Source of the DNA: Theileria orientalis strain Shintoku
Lineage: Eukaryota > Apicomplexa > Aconoidasida > Piroplasmida > Theileriidae
Direction of reading: 5' to 3'
DNA: 64,000 bases
Assembly (NCBI RefSeq): GCF_000740895.1
Contig: NC_025262.1
Span: 1,046,001-1,110,000, forward strand
The position numbers were made by a program, and so were the translations under genes. Positions 31,601 through 41,890 of this stretch are shown piece after piece. The notes beneath the pieces are model-generated. The model worked only from the letters and a program-made list of their open reading frames with translations, ran no database searches and was not told where the DNA came from. Every line of letters begins with the position of its first letter. Position 1 is the stretch's first letter.

Positions 31601-31633
31601 AGAAACATGTAAGTTAGCGAATGTGATAACAAA

Positions 31634-33408
31634 TTACAATGATGCGTTCTGACCGTGCTGAAGAGTCCAGTCTTCAAATTGTTTCAGGTCCGACAGGACA
31701 ACACTGGACTTGAAGGTACTAAGAACGAAGTCGACCTCCCCCTAAAGATGCATAATTGCAACTGCGTAGTCGAAAAGTAGGTGGAGGCGGCGACTTACAT
31801 TGGTAATGGGAGGAATAAGGAGCTCGTCCGCCTTTATGCTCAATAGATCGTTGCCGCTGTTATCTAAAATTGGGAATTGGGACTAGGGGCATTGTGGATA
31901 AATAGAGCTGGCGAATATCTAGCATGGAAAATACGTTTTCTCAGCGAGTGAATCAGAATCTCCTTCATCAAAATGTTAATATCGTAGCAGTTGAAACTAC
32001 AAAGTGTTAACAGGAGTGGGACTGATACTTATCGGTGCGATCAGACAGGTTGGAGACGTCCTCGTCTGTCAATTTGTGGTTCATGTCAGCCAGAAGTTTC
32101 CTAATTAAACACTCTCGACTTTTAGAGTCAGGCAGTGGAATGTAAATCCTCTTTTCAAACCTGATGAATGAGTTAATTTCAGGGGAAAAGGGGATGAACG
32201 GCGGTACCTTCTCAGCATTGCGTTATCCAAAAGCCATGGGAGATTAGTTGATCCAAGCAACAACACGTTACTGCTGTCGTCACTGAGTCCTAGAGCAAGT
32301 CGTTATGAGAATTGCAAAAAGTGCCATTAGTGCACACTGATAAAATAACCTAATTGATCAGCGGGTACCGGAACAACAGGGTGACCTACTTTGTATTTGT
32401 ATTAGCAACTCTGTTTTAATTCTTCTGGTTGACTCGTTTTCAGACTCGGTTCTCTTTGAGCAGACCGAGTCGATTTCGTCAATAAAAATAACACTCGGCC
32501 TCTTCCTTTTGGCGAACTCGAACAGCCGTTTAATATACTTTTCGCTGTCCCCCAGCCACTTGCTCATAATGTCGCTACTGCTGACTACAACAACATTATT
32601 GGCATATCAATTATCGCGTAAACTACGAGCTTGTAATAAGTGAATAAATGTCTGGGCGCTTGGGCAACATACTTTGGATGAACGTTGAATTGTACTCCGT
32701 TGCCAGAGCCTGGGCCAGGTACGTCTTCCCAGTGCCAGGCGGTCCGTACAGCAATATTGAGACGCAAGGTTTCAACTTTTCTGAACAGCCAACAGTTGTG
32801 AATCAAGAGATGGTAGTGGCTAATGCGTCAACCGCCAACTCACTTGTGAATAAATTTGGAAACTTGATCGGCAACAGCACTGCCTCCTGCAACGCCTGCT
32901 TGGCTCCTTCGAGTCCTAAATTTGGCCATAAATTTCAGAAACGTGGCAAATGTACTAATGTGCCCTCGAGGACGCCAGTAAGATAGTTGTGCAGAAATGT
33001 CTGTATTCGCCAACCTGCTATGTCGTCCCAACTAACGTTAGGCTTCAGGGCTGTTATCAGAGAGTCGAACTCGTCCAGCGAGTCCCTATCTCCGTTCCTG
33101 TTGTCTGAGTTGCTCGAACGTCCCAGAATCGTCTTCAAGTGCTCAGCTCTCTCAAGGTACTCCTTCATCCTCTTTAGGTATCTGTCCTTCAAGGCCACGT
33201 CCTTCTCATCTGCAGTCTGTTAACCCACTGTTTTACGAAATATAAAAGCCTAGCTACTACGTTCACTACTGCGCTTACATTTACAGACCAGAACCCACTG
33301 ATCCAGTGCCTTAATGTACATGTTAAACGACTTTTTATACTCCTTGCTGTTGTCGAGTTCTACCGCCTCTTTTGATAGTCTGACGGCCTTTTGAACTTCC
33401 GACTCCAT
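31634..33408 (-). CDS. VPS4: VPS4-type AAA ATPase, ESCRT disassembly (about 9 exons)
   Basis: Disassembles ESCRT-III at endosomes and other membranes. The start at 33408 gives a complete N-terminal MIT domain ([19 protein letters not shown], then [15 protein letters not shown]). Exons 33279-33408, 33015-33209, 32844-32915, 32673-32780 and about 32376-32584 are well supported. Later exons run to 31634. The AAA core has Walker [12 protein letters not shown], Walker [11 protein letters not shown], the SKWLGDSEK pore region and [17 protein letters not shown], which ends with the arginine finger pair. The C-terminal part has [15 protein letters not shown] and the closing helix [13 protein letters not shown], matching the VPS4 end. 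The MIT start lies inside the reading frame of the upstream PHAX-like gene (see findings). Confidence 0.93.
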
Positions 33409-33945
33409 CTTTGCTTGCTTTTTTGCTTATGCCGCTATCTTTGTTTAATTTTTTAAGTCTCTTAAGCTGCTTTTGCCTCTCGTTCTGAAAATGTTTAAAG
33501 GTTCAACACCTTACTTGTTCGGTCCATATGAATTTAATCTCTCCTTTATCCAAATGTTTTTTCAGAATGTTTATAAATACTCCTCCTGGTGTTCTTTCAG
33601 TCCCATCCTGCCTACTTTGACCACCAAATTCCAGCGTTTCCTATAATTTATGTTAGTTTACACATGCTATTCATAAGAATATCTATTACGGCCCAGCTAA
33701 TCTCTTGCTTAAATTAATCTTATTTGCAACTATTCCAATACCAGGGTTAAATCTAATATGTTTTGGCAGAACTCGTATCCTTTTCTGTGAACTATTCTCT
33801 CAATTAGCTGAATGTTATTCTCCTTTAAAGTTGCACAAATCTTACAGATGAGATCAATTTCTTCCAGTTTAAGAAGATGCGTCAGTTTACAATACTTTAA
33901 AACTCTAATTTTATATGCTTCAAAATCAACACATTCACCTAACAT
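33335..33945 (-). CDS. PHAX: PHAX-like RNA-export adaptor, reduced (3 exons), overlaps VPS4
   Basis: Exons 33742-33945, 33515-33640 and 33335-33484 give 159 residues. The middle exon carries the PHAX RNA-binding signature: a Glu/Gly run, then RTPGGVFINIL, followed by the IKFIWTEQNERQK helix. PHAX carries capped snRNA precursors out of the nucleus in animals. The protein is much shorter than animal PHAX (about 390 residues) and lacks an obvious nuclear export signal. Exon 1 is helical. The last 25 or so residues, after KKASK, are a basic Gly/Gln/Arg tail read in a different frame from the start of VPS4. Introns are 101 and 30 nt. The join of exons 1 and 2 rests on frame and motif. Confidence 0.72.
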
Positions 33946-34107
33946 TTATATTATTTGTAAGTGATTGCCACCACATTGACGCGAGATGTTTGTATGAGCT
34001 TCCACACCATTTGCACATTTTTATTGCTATTTTAATCATTTTTAAAATATTTGATCTATTTTTTCAAGTTTTGTAAATTATAGTTTAGAGTTACCCTGCT
34101 GAATGAC

Positions 34108-35006
34108 ATGTCAGTTACTCTTCACACCAATTTCGGCGATTTAAAAATTGAATTATTCTGTAAAGACACTCCAAAGACCTGTAAAGTATGTTATTTTAAA
34201 TTATTCTAACTTTTTTTAGAACTTTCTTGCTCTTTGTGCCTCAGACTACTACAACAACACTAAATTTCACAGGTTAGCGCCTTATCTTCTTGTTCAAACA
34301 AGTTTTTGTTGCAAAAGTATCATCACTTACTTCCTTCTTAGGAATATAAAGGGATTCCTAATTCAGGGTGGCGATCCTACTGGAACTGGCAAGGGAGGTG
34401 AAAGTATCTATGGAGAGCCATTCGAAGATGAATTTGTTTCGCACTTGAAGGTTTGACTTATCTTATTTGTGTGCACATACAATTTACTTATGATCATATA
34501 TTCATTACCATTTTACTTTCCTGTTCATTTATTTTTAGCATGATAAGAGGGGCATGGTTAGCATGGCAAATCCTGGCCAGAGTAACAGCAACGCCTCTCA
34601 ATTTTTCATTACCTACTCTAAGCAGATGCATTTAAATAATCAATACACGGTTTTCGGAAGGTTTGTTATTGTAGTAATTGTTGTTTTTATTTATTTATTT
34701 ACTCACTCACTCTCGACCATTTACTTAAGTGTGTATTAATGTATGTTCCTATTTTTTTATTGATGTATGTTTATTAATGTAACTGCCTATTTCCTTATCG
34801 ATGTATGTTTATTAATATATATATATATATAAACACAGCCAACAATGTTGACTGAGTCAATTTTCCAATTTAGGCTTATCAGTGGCCTCGACACTTTGGA
34901 GAAACTTGAAAACGTGCCCGTTGGAAAAAAGAACCGGCCTCTTACTGACATTATCATAGAGTCAATTACAATACACACAAATCCAATAGCCGACTTAGAG
35001 TCTTAG
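34108..35006 (+). CDS. PPIL3: Cyclophilin-type peptidyl-prolyl isomerase, PPIL3 class (5 exons)
   Basis: Exons 34108-34185, 34220-34272, 34342-34450, 34539-34660 and 34874-35006 give 164 residues. The start [17 protein letters not shown] and the whole layout match PPIL3, a spliceosome-associated cyclophilin. Catalytic and binding residues are present: the Arg and Phe of [18 protein letters not shown], the NASQFFIT block and the His-containing [12 protein letters not shown] segment. As in PPIL3, the usual cyclophilin Trp is replaced (the sequence here has His/Leu), so cyclosporin binding should be weak (known of the class). There is no targeting signal. Introns are 34-213 nt. It is convergent with SEC12, with 56 nt between stops. 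Confidence 0.95.
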
Positions 35007-35062
35007 CTGTTTTAATGCCCTAATGTAGCTAATTATGCACTACGTTCGTAATGTACGTGGAT

Positions 35063-37252
35063 TTAAATGATATTACTGTAACGTCCTGCCACTATGGATA
35101 CGATTATCAGGAATATTGTGAGTAGAAGCCAGTAGTACTTCAAGTTAAACTTCTTTATTTCATTAATGTAAACGTAATAATCGATACCGGCACTCAGTAG
35201 TTTCTCCTTACTGAACATATAATTATTAATTTATTAGTAGTTTATGTAATATAATTATTCGTCGGTTATGTAATATAATTATTCGTAGGTTATGTAATAT
35301 AATTATTCGTCGGTTATGTAATATAATTATTCGTCGGTTATGTAATATAATTATTCGTCGGTTATGTAATATAATTATTCGTCGGTTATGTAATATAATT
35401 ATTCGTAGTTTATGAAATATAAATGAAGTCGCTAGTATAACTGGGATCGATAGCAATCCATGTTTACTTAAAATTACCTTACAAACGCCAAATCTGTAAC
35501 TGGCAGCTTATGATTCCTAAGGCTCTTCAACACCTTAAAATTTTCTACTGAGTACACGGATACGCTTCCATCGCCAAAGCCAACAGCGAACTGACTTTCA
35601 GTATCACTATTGAATTATTTGTTGCGTTAGTTTGATGATGACACAGGTGCCAACTACTATGCTAATAACGACTTACTCTACTGTAAGGGACGACGACTTT
35701 TGCCTCGATATATGAACAGACTTTAGTTGTGTTAGTTTTTTTGACACCATGTTAAAACTCCTACATTTTAATTGTCATTAGCGCTGCCGTTGTGCTTGTC
35801 GTTGGCCAGTACTTATTTGAAAAGTCTGTAAACTTACCACATGGTAACTCTGGTCCCCTCCTTTCCAGTGGACACAATGTTAGAAGCGGCTTCGAATTTT
35901 TCACCTTTGTTGCCTGACAGGGTCGCCGAGTTCGAGAACTCGAGGGTTAGTAATGTGTATACTTGGCTGTTTGAGACTTGGCGTGAGTACGGTCTCGGGG
36001 GCTTCGCCAATATTTTGACAAACTTGAAGTGCGAAGTGTCGTCCTTGTGTTTCAGGAGCAGCTTTGAAACTGGCAGCAGCTTGTAGAAGATCATGCAGTC
36101 GTTGCTCAGCGAGACCAGGAGCTCGTCGAAGATGCAGCAGTCGTTGATGGGCTTCGCGTGGTCTCGGTACTCGAGTACCTTCTTGCACAGGCGGTCCTCC
36201 TTCCTCTTGTTTCGCCTCGCCTGCTTCTTCCCGTTCACCAGCGGGGGGTCGCTCTCTCCCGGCGGCGCTCCATGCTCCTTTTCCTGGCCGATTATGTTTC
36301 CCGTGAACTTGAGTGCGCTGTTGTCCGTGGGCGATATGATGGGCGAGGCGATTGAGGTTGGCGACGGCGACGTGTCGTCGATGCTCGACTGCCCGTCCGT
36401 GCTGCTTTCGTCTCTCGTCAGCAGCACGTCGTTGTGCAGTATCTTCTTCTTGTCCACCAGCATCTCCTCGATGCTGCTGCTGCTGTCCTCCTCGTCCTCC
36501 GAGGGCCCTGAGGTGCTTCCTCCGTTCACTGACTTGTTGCTCAACTTCCTCCTGTATCCCTTTTTTTGGTTTCCTGACTTATTCTTTATCTGCTTAACCT
36601 GCTGGAACTCCTTAACTCTCTTTACTATTTTATCGCTAAGTCTCCACACTCGCACGCAACACTCGTTGCCTCCTGTGACGAAATAGTTGCTATCGTGCCC
36701 GAATTTGCACACATTCTAACATGTTGTTGTTTAAAATTCCATTTACTGCCTCTCGTGCGTACTGTGTACTCCACTTACCTGTTTTGGGTCCTTGCTTATG
36801 CAATCTGTCTTGAAACTCCCAAAAATTTTAATACTAAGGGCATTGTGAGTCTTTGCACTTACCCAAAGTTTGGTTTATATGCGAATATGAGTGTAGAATC
36901 ATCTATTGATCCGATCCACAGCTTGGCCTACGTATAAATGGTTGCCAGGCGCCTTACCTTTTGGTTATAATCCACGGAATCCACTATGCCGCCCTGCTCC
37001 GTCGTTTCAGACTCTAAATGAAGCTCTTCGGACCTGAATTTTGACCTCAGCTTGTATACTTCCTAAAAGCCCATATCGTGTATACACCTTACAAGTTTGT
37101 TACAAATCCCGTATGTCTGCCCTCCTCCTCCGCCCGAAGCTACTAAGTACCCGTCCCCGTACGATAACTGAAGGGAATTGTCAAATGGCTGTGAAATTCG
37201 TTTAACTTACCGCAAAGACTGGGTAGTCCAATATTTTCGATTCTCCTCGCAT
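35063..37252 (-). CDS. SEC12: SEC12/PREB-type Sar1 exchange factor (8 or more exons)
   Basis: Starts the COPII coat by loading Sar1 with GTP at the ER. ATG 37252 opens a short exon (37211-37252). The next exon carries the glycine-rich YLVASGGGGGQTYG loop, typical of the Sec12/PREB propeller and close to its potassium-binding loop. The largest exon (about 35836-36714) begins near NVCKFGHDSNYFVTGG and holds a long Ser/Asp/Lys-rich insert (about 150 residues). Later exons read AVGFGDGSVSVYSV and LRNHKLPVTDLAFV. The last exon, at 35220 and below, codes for DYYVYIN, a single membrane segment (YYWLLLTIFLIIVSIVAG) and a short lumenal tail, the usual type II topology. Exon borders in the middle are approximate. 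Confidence 0.85.
35232..35420. repeat. 24-nt tandem repeat in the last SEC12 intron
   Basis: About eight copies of ttatgtaatataattattcg followed by tcgg or tagg, with few changes. It sits in the final intron (between the exon ending near 35477 and the one starting near 35218). Because 24 is a multiple of three, a minus-strand frame stays open through it (RIIILHNR units), but splicing should remove it. Confidence 0.9.
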
Positions 37253-37709
37253 ATCCCTAGGCTTATTGCACTTAAATTATCTGCTTAAACTGCATGGTGT
37301 GTTTTATTTTATATTATTTACAATAATTGAACGTCTACAATTTATTTTACTCGTGATCGTAGTGCCTCATATTGGAGTTCGTACTACCACTCATTAAATG
37401 CCTTTCTTCCAGTTTTCCCCTCTATATCATTGAATTCCTCTTTATAGCGTTTTAAACCTTTAATGTGTCTATTTATTTTCTAAATCTACTCTCCTAATCC
37501 TCCAATTTCGGCATATTCTAACACTTATGTAACTAATCACGTATATTCCCACAATCAGGTTATCCCAGTGTTTTATCCAGTTGTTCCGGGACCTTCAGGG
37601 TCTCTCTAAGTAGAAAATACACTTTTTGTGAATTCCACACATGTTTTTATTTACACAGTTACTTAAATCAAGGTTAATTTATACATATACACGTGTATTT
37701 TAAAATAAA
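37253..37709. other. Spacer between SEC12 and the first transporter
   Basis: 457 nt, A/T-rich. It is upstream of SEC12 and downstream of the first folate/biopterin-type transporter. No gene or repeat was seen. Confidence 0.55.
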
Positions 37710-39185
37710 TTATACCCTGTGTTCTGGGTTGTCCACCATGTTCTGTTTTGTTACCAGCAAATCCATTACTTCTTTGCTTGGCACCTTCCGCAAATAAATC
37801 ATAACTATAAAAAGGTTTGTGGTACAAAACACGATATAAAGGGTCATGTGGTCGTAGTTGTGGTTGGTTATTCCAAATAGGTATGTGAAAAGCGAGGTTA
37901 ATAGTTTGCTGATCACAACACCTACCGACTTTAAGGTCAGAATTGACGCAAACACTGACGCCTCCAGGCCCTTGGGCGTTACTTTGGTTGTGTATGTCAG
38001 GAACGGCATCGACTTGATCTCAAACACTGCTTCCGTCAGGAAGCCACTGCATAGCACTAATGGTTTGTCCGGTATTCCCATCTTCGCACTCAGCCCTGAG
38101 CTGACGAGGAGTGGAAGGCCGTAAAACGAGTTTGCTATGAGTGAGCACCAGAAGAATATTTTCTTCACTGAGGCTTCCTTGAAAAAAAACCTGTAGAGCC
38201 CGATCCCCAGTATGACTGCGGCGGCGTAGACGAGCCTCAACACTCCCATGAACGACGGGCTGTAGCCGAGCACGTCGATCGTGTAATACGTGAATGCGTC
38301 GTGGTAGCCCGGAGTAGAGACCACCAGGAACAGGTACAGGCACGGGTGGAGAATAACCCTGAACGTACTTGTTAGCTGCTCAATCTGTGCTAGTTACTCT
38401 ATGTGTGCTTTACACGTTACTTTTATCTACAAACTCACGGCTGCTTGAGGAAGCTGACAAGGTCCTTCATAGGGTGCGATTCGAACACAACGGGCTCGTT
38501 CTCCTCCTTCATAAAGTAGGCAACTGCCATAATGAGCAGGGGAAAGAACCCCGTTATGAAAAAAAGTCTCTGCTTGGAGTGCTTTTCCAGAAGCGATCCT
38601 GAGAAGTAGGATACCAGCAGTGTGGAGAAGGCCCTTGAGAGCAACAGGCCGCTCAAGTTATCCCTGTTCTAAGGGTATATGTGTGTATCAATCAGTATAC
38701 AAACTTACTTCTGTTATGTTCTCGACAACGAGAGCCTCTGCGATAGTCATACAAAATGCGAGCGTGAAAAAAACCACAAATAACACAAGTATTGAGAGAA
38801 TGAGGGTGTTCGGCACAGCCGCGAGGAAGAAAAAGCTAGCTGACTGTGCCAGACTGTTAAAAAGCAGGTAGTGTCTTCTGCGCGTTCCAAATATGGGCAC
38901 AGTGTCGGTCAAGTAGGCCAAGGAAGGGCGGATGATGAAGGGAATGTAGGGGATGGCGTAGACTAGCGACAGCTGCGCCGGCGACAGTCCAAAGTCGTCT
39001 TTGAACATGTAATATATTGCCAAGTTCGAAAGGTGTAACAGCCCCTCAGAAAAACCGACCATATATATGAGAAGAATCACCACCTTGTTCGTGGACCTGC
39101 GAATGGAAAAGAATCTCGTCCAGTTGTCTGAATCGAACGTAACCGGAATGGTTTCGTTCTTTTCCTTCGTATCCACAGATTCCAT
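37710..39185 (-). CDS. Folate/biopterin transporter (FBT/BT1) family protein, copy A (3 exons)
   Basis: Exons 38709-39185, 38439-38668 and 37710-38358 give 451 residues with about 12 hydrophobic segments. The family signature is in exon 1: FGLSPAQLSLVYAIPYIPF followed by RPSLAYLTDTVPIFGTRRR. The end of the protein carries the LGYSPSFMGVLR and MPFLTYTTKVTPKGLEAS motifs. FBT proteins move folates and related pteridines, or other small anions; in apicomplexans the substrate is not settled for every member, and I make no specific claim. The N-terminus is short and cytosolic, without signal peptide. It is paired head-to-tail with copy B, which has identical exon lengths (477, 230 and 649 nt). Confidence 0.9.
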
Positions 39186-39485
39186 GTTCTCTTTCTAAAA
39201 ATTACAGTTTACTAATGTACATTATTGATAAAAATGAACTGAGCTACATGTCATCCACACACAACACTACTTATATACTCACCTTTTATATCAGTCAATA
39301 TTTATCAGTTTATATATATTTTTCTGTATTGATAGCTTGTTTTCAGAATAGAATTCTTTATTTAAATGTGTTGAATAGCCACCTAGGTTCCAGATGAGCA
39401 ATCCACCGACTCTTTTCATCTACGTGTTCCATACAAGTCGTTAATTCGATTAACATATACGTGTACACATTAAAATATTGTACAG
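39186..39485. other. Spacer between the two folate/biopterin-type transporters
   Basis: 300 nt of A/T-rich sequence between the start of copy A and the stop of copy B. It must hold the promoter of copy A. No motif was recognised. Confidence 0.5.
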
Positions 39486-40953
39486 TTAGGCCTTTTCGAT
39501 AGGGTCGTTGGTCATCTTGTGCCTGGATACAAACAGTTCCATCTCCTCCTTGCTAGGCAGCTTGCCTAGGTATGCCATTATCAGCATGGCGCACGTCGCG
39601 CAGAACAGAATGAATGCTGTCAAGTGCTCATACTTGTGGTTATCGATTCCGAATAGGTACGTAAACAGCGAAGTTGAGACTTTGCATAGCACAATACCGA
39701 CTGATTTTATCGTCATGATAGACGCAAACACTGACGCCTCCAGGCCCTTGGGCGTCACCCTCGTCGTGTATGTCAGGAACGGCATCACCTGGATCTCGAA
39801 AACTGCCTCCATCAAAAACCCGCTGCATAGTATGAGCGGCTTATCTGGAATTCCCCATTTTCTGCTGATCCCTGAGGTTATTAGGCATGGGATGTAGTAT
39901 ATAATGTTCGCTATAAGCGTTGACCAGAATAGCATCTTCTTAATCGACGAGTTTTTGAAAAAGATACGATATATTCCTATTCCGATGATGATTGCTAGTC
40001 CGTACATGAGCCTCAACACTCCCATGAACGACGGGCTGTATCCGAGCACGTCGATCGTGTAGTACAGGAACGCGTCCTCGTATGCTGGCGTCACCACCAC
40101 CAGGAACAAGTACAGACAAGGGTGGAAAATGACCCTGAAAATTCGCATTAGTTATTATAAAACGTGTTAGCTATTCCATTTACGTGTTACATAGTATTCG
40201 TATCTATACACTTACGGCTCAAATAAGAACTTTATTAAATCCGTAATAGGGTGCGATTCGTAAACAATCACCTCTTTCTCTTCCTTCATGAAATATGCGA
40301 AGAACGTTATCAGAAGCGGGAAAAAGGCCGTGATGAAGAATAGCCTCTGCTTCGGGTACTTTTCCAGCATAGACCCTGAAAAGTAGCACACGAATAGTGA
40401 CGAAAACGCCTTTATCACTACGAATCCACTCAGATTGTCGGTTCCCTACGATGTGTATATCGATTTACTAACTTACTTCTGTTATGTTCTCGACAACGAG
40501 AGCCTCTGCGATAGTCATACAAAATGCGAGCGTGAACGTGATTAAAAATAGTGCGAACGTGGAGAATATCAGTGATATTGGCATGAATGCCAGCATAAAA
40601 AAGCTGACTGACTGAACCAGGCTACTCAAAAGCAGGTAATGCCTGCGCCTGGTCCCAAAAATCGGCACTGCGTCCGTCAAATAGGCCATAAAGGGTCTTA
40701 TCATATACGGCAGTGCCGGTACCGCGTATACCAGCGACAGCTGCGCCGGCGACAGTCCAAAGTCATCTTTGAACATGTAGTATATTGCCAAATTTGAAAG
40801 GTACAGCAGCCCTTCGGAGAACCCGATCATATATATCAGCAATATGTTCAGCCTCCTCCTATTCTTCGGTATGTTTAGATAACGCCGGGGCCTATCCTGG
40901 TCAAAAGTGACCGGATTACCGTCCCTGGCCAGGTCAAAATCTAAACTACTCAT
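39486..40953 (-). CDS. Folate/biopterin transporter (FBT/BT1) family protein, copy B (3 exons)
   Basis: Exons 40477-40953, 40216-40445 and 39486-40134 give 451 residues. I chose ATG 40953, the first true ATG; a GTG lies upstream at 40962. The same signatures as copy A are intact: FGLSPAQLSLVYAVPALPY, TDAVPIFGTRRR, LGYSPSFMGVLR and MPFLTYTTRVTPKGLEAS. The most conserved stretches are membrane helices 1-4 and the third-exon start. Loops differ, for example ESHPITDLIKFLFE against ESHPMKDLVSFLKQ. A recent tandem duplication with divergence is the simplest explanation. The substrate is not known. Confidence 0.9.
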
Positions 40954-41890
40954 TATATACACAAAACAATTTTAAATAAGCCAACTAAATCTCTATAAAT
41001 ACACTCAAAATCCTCAATTTAACTAAACTGACGTGGACTCTTTAAATTTTACTGAGTAAAAAGCAAAGTTTAAAATACAAGGTTCTGACGCTTAAAAACA
41101 AATGAAAAATTAAAATATTGTGGTTCTACCTTCCGTTTAACCATTAAGTTTCGCACTTAGGGGGGGACCCATAGTTTTAAATACAGAATATGTTATGGAA
41201 ATCCTCCAGTTATGTTGCGGAATATCATCCCCATATATTAAATAAAAAGAGAAGGTTTTAAGGTCTGAAATTATTTTAAAAATGGAAGTTAGCACCTTTA
41301 TTATTGTTCAATTTCAATGATATCCTTGTAACATCGAAATTCAATTTATTTTTATTTCTGTTTTACATTATTGATTGAGCCGTTGCTTACTTAGTATTTT
41401 ACACATTGCCTTTACACACCAATATTTGGTTAATATTAATCCAAGGTTATTCTATTTTATGGGTTTGAGCCTGTGAATCCGCAATTAAGTTGCTTCCACT
41501 CTTGCTTACGTATCTTATATGAGTTGAATACCGTTCTTAATTTTTATTATAAAAATTTATTTCTACGAAATGTTTTATATGTAAACATTTGTGTGTTTTA
41601 TATTTAGTTAGCTCTTTTATTTTATTAGGCCCATACACCACATCTTTTCCTTTATTGGACATCACTATAGCATTAGGTCCTTATTTCTTCGTACACATAT
41701 GTAATAACTTTTGTAACATATATAATGTCACTTCAATAATAATCAAATCGATTAGTAACCATAGTGTTTGAGTCAACCACAAATTTGTTTAAATGGCACA
41801 GACGGAGATTATGGCTTCGCAAACTCGCAAAACTTGTCCAAACTATTCAATTTTTTGACAAAATAGCAGTAAATTCAATGTAGTTTAAAC
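40954..41890. other. Long A/T-rich divergent spacer
   Basis: 937 nt between the divergent starts of transporter copy B and the lipase. It is A/T-rich; the only notable item is a short G-run (ggggggaccc near 41161). No gene, RNA or repeat was recognised. Confidence 0.55.
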
